A DNA stretch of 11,612 nucleotides from positions 1-11,612 of the forward strand of contig CANGNU010000014.1 of NCBI GenBank assembly GCA_947455365.1, written 5' to 3'. This stretch comes from Rickettsiales bacterium. GTDB lineage: Bacteria; Pseudomonadota; Alphaproteobacteria; Rickettsiales; UBA1997. Positions 6,774 through 11,612 of the stretch are shown here, one piece after another. The notes beneath the pieces were generated by a model. It had not been told where the DNA came from and did not search any database. It saw nothing but the letters and a program-made list of their open reading frames with translations. The stretch's first letter is position 1, and the number at the start of each line of letters is the position of its first letter. Both the position numbers and the translations under genes were made by a program.

Positions 6774-6790
6774 CCAATCTAGCAGATTGG
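6774..6790 (+). repeat. Short perfect hairpin upstream of rpoZ
   Basis: CCAATCT (6774-6780) pairs perfectly with AGATTGG (6784-6790) across the loop AGC, 28 nt before the rpoZ ATG. No T-run follows, so it is not a classic terminator. The preceding CATTGCGGGGATC resembles parts of dispersed palindromic repeats seen in proteobacteria. Its role, if any, in the rpoZ leader is unknown. Confidence 0.55.
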
Positions 6791-6818
6791 AAATTAATAA
6801 TAAATTCATCTACAGAAT

Positions 6819-7151
6819 ATGGCAAGAATTACAGTTGAAGATTGTGTAACGGTTGTTCCTAATCGTTTTGAGCTTTGCCTTGTTGCAAGCAATCGCGCCA
6901 AAAGCATTTTGTCTGGCTCTGCGACTGAATTTGACAAAAAAGAAAAGCCTGCAGTTATAGCCCTTCGTGAAATTGGCGACAATGCTGTTGATGTAGATGC
7001 TATCAAACAAGCAATCTTGTCTTCAATTAAAAATCGTGGCGCTGTTGATGCCATTAAAACCAGTGCTAGCGAAGAAATTATTGCAGAAGTACAAAGTCAA
7101 ATGTTAAAAGAAACAACTTTCGTTACAGAAAATTTACAAGTTGATGATTAA
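6819..7151 (+). CDS. rpoZ: RNA polymerase omega subunit
   Basis: Omega is the small subunit that helps fold and hold the beta' subunit in RNA polymerase and, in proteobacteria, contributes to one (p)ppGpp-binding site on the enzyme. The 110-residue product begins with MARITVEDCVTVVPNRFELCLVASNRAKSI, which carries the conserved MARIT(V)EDC...NRFELV..A..RA block of the family. It continues with KPAVIALREI (43-52), the equivalent of the K(P)TVIALREI strand-helix. The C-terminal 40 residues are variable and acidic, as usual. The ATG at 6819 is supported by this N-terminal match; no Shine-Dalgarno sequence precedes it. It lies directly upstream of rsh, the normal alphaproteobacterial pairing, separated by 99 nt that hold a strong hairpin. 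Confidence 0.95.
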   Translation: MARITVEDCVTVVPNRFELCLVASNRAKSILSGSATEFDKKEKPAVIALREIGDNAVDVDAIKQAILSSIKNRGAVDAIKTSASEEIIAEVQSQMLKETTFVTENLQVDD

Positions 7152-7155
7152 TTTT

Positions 7156-7198
7156 TAAATCTTGCAAAAGCTTGCCAGTCAAGCCTTTGCAAGATTTG
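7156..7198 (+). promoter_or_regulatory. Long hairpin between rpoZ and rsh
   Basis: AAATCTTGCAAA (7157-7168) pairs perfectly with TTTGCAAGATTT (7186-7197), extended by a T-G wobble (7156/7198). After one A/C mismatch (7169/7185) the stem continues as GCTTG (7170-7174) with CAAGC (7180-7184) around the loop CCAGT. The structure begins 5 nt after the rpoZ stop. What follows is CA-rich (ACAAAACACCAACC) and not a T-run, so it lacks the hallmark of an intrinsic terminator in this direction. It could protect the rpoZ 3' end, serve as an RNase III or processing site, or partly attenuate rsh. Confidence 0.7.
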
Positions 7199-7250
7199 CA
7201 CAAAACACCAACCAACACTTTAATTTTGCAATTCACGCATAATTATCACA

Positions 7251-9440
7251 ATGATTTCAGCTGCCGAACTCACCGCCAAAATCAAGCAGTACAACCCCAG
7301 CGTCAACGAATCTCTCATTCAAAAAGCTTATTTATTTTCTAAGGCAGGGCATGGTAATCAAAAGCGCCATTCTGGTGACCCTTACTTCTCGCACCCTCTT
7401 GCCGTTGCCGAAATTCTGGTTGATCTAAAACTTGACGAAGCTTCAATCGTCGCCGCGCTTTTTCACGACTTAGTTGAAGACACTGAAATTACCCTAGATG
7501 AAATTGAAAAAGACTTTGGCGAGCAAGTAGCCAAGCTGGTTGATGGCGTTACTAAATTAAGCAAAATTGAGTCTGTTCCAGTTTCTGAACGAGTTGCAGA
7601 AAACTTCCGCAAGCTTACTCTAGCAATGTCTGAAGACATTCGCGTATTGCTAATAAAATTAGCTGACCGCTTACATAATATGCGGACAATTTTCTACATG
7701 CCTTCAAAAGAACGCAAAATTAAGAAAGCGAAAGAAAGTCTTGAAATCTACGCACCATTGGCTGCGCGCATTGGTTTAAATAAAATTAAAGATGAGTTGC
7801 AAGAATTATCTTTTGAAATAATCGACCCTGAAACCAGAGGATTTGTGGTCGAAAGACTCAATGAACTTCACGAAAAAAAGAAAGATTTTATCGAAAAAAT
7901 TACAGAAAATCTTAGCGAGAAATTGCGCGCAGAAAATATCGATTTTGAAATTTCTGGTCGCGAAAAAAAACCTTACTCAATTTGGCAGAAAATGAAGCGA
8001 CAAAATGTTGGCTTTCATCACCTGCACGACATTATGGCTTTTCGCATTGTAGTTAGCGACATTGCTGAATGCTATCGCGTGCTGGGCATTGTCAACTCTA
8101 GCCACAACATGATTCCCAACACTTTTCGTGATTACATTAGCACGCCAAAAGATAACGGCTATCGCTCGCTACACCTTGCCATTCTTGGCCCCTTCAATAA
8201 AAAAATTGAGCTGCAAATTCGTGATCGCAAAATGCATGAAATTGCCGAGCTAGGCGTTGCGGCGCATTGGCTTTACAAAGATAAAAAACCCAGCAAAAGT
8301 TCTGTTAATAAAATTGAAAAAAATACCAAAAAAGAAACTGAACAATATCAATGGATTCGCGACCTAATTTCGCTATTTGAAAATGCCGAACGAGCAGGCG
8401 AGGTGCTAGAGCACAACAAATTACAAATGCACAAAAATGAAGTTTTTTGCTTCACTCCCAATGGCGATATTTTTAATGTCCCACTTGGCGCCACCGCAAT
8501 AGATTTTGCTTATGCAATTCACTCGGGCGTTGGCAATAGCTGCGTTGGCGCTAAAATTAACGGCGTCATTTCGCCTTTGCGACAAAAATTGGAAAATGGC
8601 GATCAAGTTGAAATTATCACTTCAAAAAATGCCAAACCTTCTTCAAATTGGTTGCAATTTGTAACCACGACAAAAGCAAAATCTGCTATCAAACATTTTA
8701 TTCGCAACGATAAATTTGATGAGCATTGCGCCCTAGGGCGAACAATCTTGACAAAGTTTTTTGTTGCAAAAAGTTTAGAGCTAAATGACAAGATGCTCGA
8801 AAAAATTATCACGCAATTTCAGGCGAAATCGGTTGATGATTTATTCGTTCGCGTTGCTGAAGGAATTGTTGCAAGACAAGATATTTTAAATGCTCTATAT
8901 CCCGACCATCGAGACGAGAGTAAGCCTGCGCGCGTTATAAAATCTGCTTCACACCCTGACCATAAAAAGAAAAAGGAAGGAAATTCTCTGCCAATTGATG
9001 GCTTGGTTACTGGAATGTCAATGCATTATGCGGGTTGTTGCAATCCAATTCCGGGTGATGAAATTGTTGGAGTAATCAATACTGGTACGGGCGTAACCAT
9101 TCATAATCAGCTGTGCCATAACTTGCGCAATATTGCGTTAAATCCGCAACGCATTATTGACCTTTGTTGGAAAAGTGGCAATTCTGCTGCAGCAGAAAAT
9201 TTATACTCTAGCCGCATTCGTGTGGTGGTTGAAAATAAGTCAGGAAGCCTTGCCGATGTTACTAGCGTCATTGCGCGCAAGCAGGTGAATATTATTAATA
9301 TTAAGGTAACTAATCGCAATATTGATTACTTTGAATTATTTGTCGATATTGAGGTAAAAAATACCGAGCATCTTGAAGAAATAATTTCTGCATTGCGAAT
9401 TTCTCGCAAAATTGTTGAAGTTGAACGAATTATGGCATGA
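7251..9440 (+). CDS. rsh: Bifunctional (p)ppGpp synthetase/hydrolase (RelA/SpoT homologue)
   Basis: This cytosolic enzyme makes and degrades the stringent-response alarmones (p)ppGpp. The 729 residues have the full-length Rsh layout. The HD hydrolase domain (about 25-200) keeps His48, His72-Asp73, Glu76-Asp77 and Asp139. The synthetase domain (about 240-345) keeps Asp260, the DYISTPKDNGYRSLH block (294-308) and Glu320 in ELQIR. A TGS domain follows (398-458), then a helical region, a conserved-cysteine/zinc-finger segment with Cys596-Cys597, His618 and Cys622, and a C-terminal ACT domain (655-728). Both activities therefore look intact. At the site usually read RFKD the sequence is TFRD (291-294), a departure from the motif of bifunctional enzymes. 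The start at ATG 7251 fits the family and has no Shine-Dalgarno sequence. It probably shares a promoter with rpoZ, and its stop overlaps the next start (ATGA). Confidence 0.97.
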   Translation: MISAAELTAKIKQYNPSVNESLIQKAYLFSKAGHGNQKRHSGDPYFSHPLAVAEILVDLKLDEASIVAALFHDLVEDTEITLDEIEKDFGEQVAKLVDGVTKLSKIESVPVSERVAENFRKLTLAMSEDIRVLLIKLADRLHNMRTIFYMPSKERKIKKAKESLEIYAPLAARIGLNKIKDELQELSFEIIDPETRGFVVERLNELHEKKKDFIEKITENLSEKLRAENIDFEISGREKKPYSIWQKMKRQNVGFHHLHDIMAFRIVVSDIAECYRVLGIVNSSHNMIPNTFRDYISTPKDNGYRSLHLAILGPFNKKIELQIRDRKMHEIAELGVAAHWLYKDKKPSKSSVNKIEKNTKKETEQYQWIRDLISLFENAERAGEVLEHNKLQMHKNEVFCFTPNGDIFNVPLGATAIDFAYAIHSGVGNSCVGAKINGVISPLRQKLENGDQVEIITSKNAKPSSNWLQFVTTTKAKSAIKHFIRNDKFDEHCALGRTILTKFFVAKSLELNDKMLEKIITQFQAKSVDDLFVRVAEGIVARQDILNALYPDHRDESKPARVIKSASHPDHKKKKEGNSLPIDGLVTGMSMHYAGCCNPIPGDEIVGVINTGTGVTIHNQLCHNLRNIALNPQRIIDLCWKSGNSAAAENLYSSRIRVVVENKSGSLADVTSVIARKQVNIINIKVTNRNIDYFELFVDIEVKNTEHLEEIISALRISRKIVEVERIMA

Positions 9441-10735
9441 AAAATATCGCAATCATTGGCTTTGGCTTTTCTGGTTTGATGACATTTTTTCATCTGACAA
9501 AAAATCCAACAAAAAATAAAATTTTAGTTTTTGACAAAAATGGACAAGAAGCCTTAGGGTCAGCATTTTCAAGCTTTTCCAAGCATTATTTGCTGAATGT
9601 TCCTGTAATGAAAATGAGTGCATTTTCTAACGATGAAAAACATTTTTATAACTTTCTTGAAAAAAATTATCCAGAAATTGCCGCCATTGACGAGTTTGCT
9701 CCACGCTTTACTTATGGGCAATATTTGCAAGAAATTAAAAAACTAGCATTAGAAAACGCACAGAAAAATTTTATTGAATTTGAATTTATTGCAGAAGAAA
9801 TTAGTAAAATTACAAAATTAACCGAGACAAATTTTTCTCTTGATAGCAAAAATGGCAACAGCTATCAAGCCTCTGAAGTAGTGCTTGCAAACAGCATTGA
9901 GCAAAATGACATTTTGTCTAATTTTTCTTCCAAAAAAATTATTAACAATTTGTGGAGCAAAGAAAATATTACATTCCATCAAGAAAAATTCTTAGAAAAA
10001 AATATTTGCCTTATTGGCACCGGCCTTACTGCCGTCGATATTCTTGTAAAATTAAAAAAAGAGAATTTTACAGGACAAATTTTTGCAATTTCGCGACGCG
10101 GCAATTTTCCCAAAGCACATTTTACCTCACCAGTCATTGTCAATAAAGCAATTGAAGTTGAAGATGCCAAAAAAGGAATATTATTTTTATGCTTAAAAAT
10201 TCGTAATTTTTTACGAAATAATCCGCAATATGATTTGCGTGCGGTTATTGATTCTCTAAGGCCAATTACAGTTTCTTTATGGCATAATCTTGACCAGAAA
10301 AACAGAAAATTATTTCTACGATTAATGCCTTATTGGAATATTTTTCGTCATCGCGCACCAGTGGAATCGCTAGAGATTATTGACTCGATGAAACTTTCTG
10401 GACAGCTTAAAATATTGAAAGGATCGATAAAAAAAGTGGAAAATTTAGGTGACACACTAGTGGTACACCTGCCATCAACTAGCGTCAATACTAATTGCAT
10501 TGTCAATTGCTTGGGCTTCAAATTAAACGCAAAAAAATATCCGCTGCTTAAACAAATGCTTGAAGAGAATTTATTAAAAGAAAATTTATTAATGTGCGAA
10601 ACGCTGAACCCGCAAATTCACTTGCTTGGCGCCCTTAATATTGGCAAAGATTTTGAATGTACCGCAGTGCCAGATTTGCGCAAACAAGTGGAGAATTTAA
10701 TTCCAGCAATTGCCAACTTCAACATCAACTCTTAG
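9437..10735 (+). CDS. FAD/NAD(P)-binding oxidoreductase, COG4529 (YdhS)-like
   Basis: A 432-residue protein of the two-dinucleotide-fold flavoprotein type, probably soluble. The first Rossmann motif is IIGFGFSG (6-13), close to the N-terminus with no signal peptide. It is followed by the LLNVPVMKMSAFS block (52-64), which is characteristic of COG4529/NAD_binding_9 proteins such as E. coli YdhS. A second dinucleotide motif, LIGTGLTAVD, spans 192-201. The C-terminal part has IVNCLGF and the TAVPDLRKQVENL ending typical of these proteins. The reaction and substrate of this family are not established, so I give no gene symbol. Its ATG overlaps the rsh stop by 4 nt (ATGA), implying translational coupling. 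The product is rich in Lys and Asn and the DNA seems more AT-rich than rsh, a mild hint of different history. The 3' end overlaps polA by 39 nt on the other strand. Confidence 0.8.
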   Translation: MKNIAIIGFGFSGLMTFFHLTKNPTKNKILVFDKNGQEALGSAFSSFSKHYLLNVPVMKMSAFSNDEKHFYNFLEKNYPEIAAIDEFAPRFTYGQYLQEIKKLALENAQKNFIEFEFIAEEISKITKLTETNFSLDSKNGNSYQASEVVLANSIEQNDILSNFSSKKIINNLWSKENITFHQEKFLEKNICLIGTGLTAVDILVKLKKENFTGQIFAISRRGNFPKAHFTSPVIVNKAIEVEDAKKGILFLCLKIRNFLRNNPQYDLRAVIDSLRPITVSLWHNLDQKNRKLFLRLMPYWNIFRHRAPVESLEIIDSMKLSGQLKILKGSIKKVENLGDTLVVHLPSTSVNTNCIVNCLGFKLNAKKYPLLKQMLEENLLKENLLMCETLNPQIHLLGALNIGKDFECTAVPDLRKQVENLIPAIANFNINS

Positions 10736-11612
10736 TGGCACAGATAGCGTCATTGCTGATTCCATCTCGCTTTTAATTAATTGCGAAACAATTTCCACTT
10801 CATTTTCTGGCGCTTCGATAATTAATTCATCGTGAATTTGCAGAATCATGCGCGCGGCTAAATTATTTTCGCGCAGTTTTTTCTCAAGTTTTATCATTGC
10901 TTTTTTGATAATGTCGGCGGCGCTACCTTGAATTGGTGCGTTAATCGCCAAACGCTCGGCTTCAGAACGCATTGCGTGGTTTTTATCATTAATGCTGCGA
11001 ATAAAACATTTACGACCCCCCAGAGTCTCAACAAAGCCATTTTCTCGCGCCAACTCAATATATTTTTTCATGTAAACATCAATGCCGGGATAAGTTTCAA
11101 GGTAAGATTTTATATAATCCCCCGCTTCTTTGCGTCCAATTTTTAACTGCCGCGCCAGCCCGAATCCACTGATTCCGTAAATGATGCCAAAATTAATTGC
11201 CTTTGCTTTTGAGCGAATTTCTGGCGTCACATCTTCCTCTTTTAAGCCAAAAACTTGCGCTGCGGTAATGCGATGAATATCTTTATTTTCTTTAAAAGCG
11301 GTAATTAAAGTGTCAATTTTTGCAATATGCGCAATCACCCGCAATTCAATCTGCGAGTAGTCCGCCGACACTAATAAGTGGCCTTTTTCTGCAATAAAAC
11401 ATTGGCGAATTTTTTGTCCTTCAACACTTTTTATTGGAATATTTTGTAGGTTAGGGTTACTAGAGCTAAGCCGCCCCGTTGTAGTGGTAATGCTAGAAAG
11501 ATGAGTGTGAATGCGACCAGTTTTTGCATTAATTTCTTTTGGCAAAGCGTCAGCATAAGTATTTTTCAACTTCGATAATTTACGAAATTCAAGAATTTTG
11601 GTAGCAATCTCA
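10697..11612 (-). CDS. polA: DNA polymerase I, C-terminal polymerase domain (5' end outside window)
   Basis: This is the last 304 residues of the family A DNA polymerase that fills gaps during repair and replaces Okazaki-fragment primers. The frame is open to the window edge, and EFRKLSKLKNTYADALP at the start matches the family, so the TTG codon at 11569 is not a start. All three polymerase motifs are complete, numbered from the first visible codon. Motif A is SADYSQIELR with catalytic Asp84. The O-helix motif B has Arg133, Lys137, Phe141 and Tyr145 in RSKAKAINFGIIYG. Motif C is QIHDELIIE with Asp261-Glu262. Phe141 corresponds to E. coli Phe762, the form that discriminates against dideoxynucleotides. 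The TTTGRLSSSNPNLQNIP block is also present. The exonuclease domains lie outside the window. The end (VEVGNCWN) is at the usual place, and its last 39 nt overlap the convergent oxidoreductase gene. Confidence 0.97.
   Translation of the reverse strand, partial: EIATKILEFRKLSKLKNTYADALPKEINAKTGRIHTHLSSITTTTGRLSSSNPNLQNIPIKSVEGQKIRQCFIAEKGHLLVSADYSQIELRVIAHIAKIDTLITAFKENKDIHRITAAQVFGLKEEDVTPEIRSKAKAINFGIIYGISGFGLARQLKIGRKEAGDYIKSYLETYPGIDVYMKKYIELARENGFVETLGGRKCFIRSINDKNHAMRSEAERLAINAPIQGSAADIIKKAMIKLEKKLRENNLAARMILQIHDELIIEAPENEVEIVSQLIKSEMESAMTLSVPLRVDVEVGNCWN

Noticed and set aside
7157..7197. Intrinsic terminator after rpoZ
   Set aside because: The stem is strong, but the bases after it are CA-rich with no T-run. 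The T-run lies before the stem and would not serve termination in the rpoZ direction.
11567..11569. TTG at 11569 as a start codon for the last gene
   Set aside because: Conserved DNA polymerase I sequence continues upstream to the window edge.

Overview
The window reads as a stretch of chromosome from an AT-rich alphaproteobacterium. The lineage signs are the C-terminal part of the large (about 180 kDa class) NAD-specific glutamate dehydrogenase, a short split-type transhydrogenase alpha subunit (PntAA), an FtsZ with a long linker ending in the [13 protein letters not shown] tail typical of alphaproteobacteria, an alphaproteobacterial ThiE, and the rpoZ-rsh gene pair. The order and finer placement (for example a Rickettsiales-like or another AT-rich lineage) cannot be fixed from this sequence alone. 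Almost everything here is core metabolism and housekeeping. I see no phage, insertion sequence, CRISPR array, toxin-antitoxin pair or defence island.

Layout. At 1-1251 (+) is the 3' end of the glutamate dehydrogenase gene, followed after 9 nt by tRNA-Leu(GAG) at 1261-1347 and, only 13 nt later, by pntAA (1361-2449). After a 90-nt gap comes ftsZ (2540-4234), with an unusually long acidic linker. A short repeat-filled gap (4235-4349) leads into thiE (4350-4973). thiE converges on, and overlaps by 14 nt, a minus-strand gene (4960-5886) for a pilin-like secreted protein with a lectin-like jelly-roll domain. That gene sits 4 nt downstream of map (methionine aminopeptidase, 5891-6679) and is probably co-transcribed with it. 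A 139-nt divergent region with a plausible promoter and several direct and inverted repeats separates map from rpoZ (6819-7151, +). A strong hairpin lies between rpoZ and rsh (7251-9440), the (p)ppGpp synthetase/hydrolase. A COG4529-like FAD/NAD(P) oxidoreductase (9437-10735) is coupled to rsh by an ATGA overlap. It converges on, and overlaps by 39 nt, the 3' part of polA (10697-11612, minus), which runs off the window.

How the genes relate. Glutamate dehydrogenase and transhydrogenase both act on nicotinamide nucleotides, and rpoZ-rsh couples RNA polymerase with stringent-response signalling. Otherwise the neighbours belong to unrelated pathways, as expected for reshuffled AT-rich alphaproteobacterial genomes. 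None of the eight visible protein starts has a Shine-Dalgarno sequence. The most interesting items are the pilin/jelly-roll fusion behind map, the rpoZ-rsh hairpin, the repeat cluster before thiE, the long FtsZ linker with recurring Phe-Phe motifs, and the pntAA gene separated from its membrane subunits.
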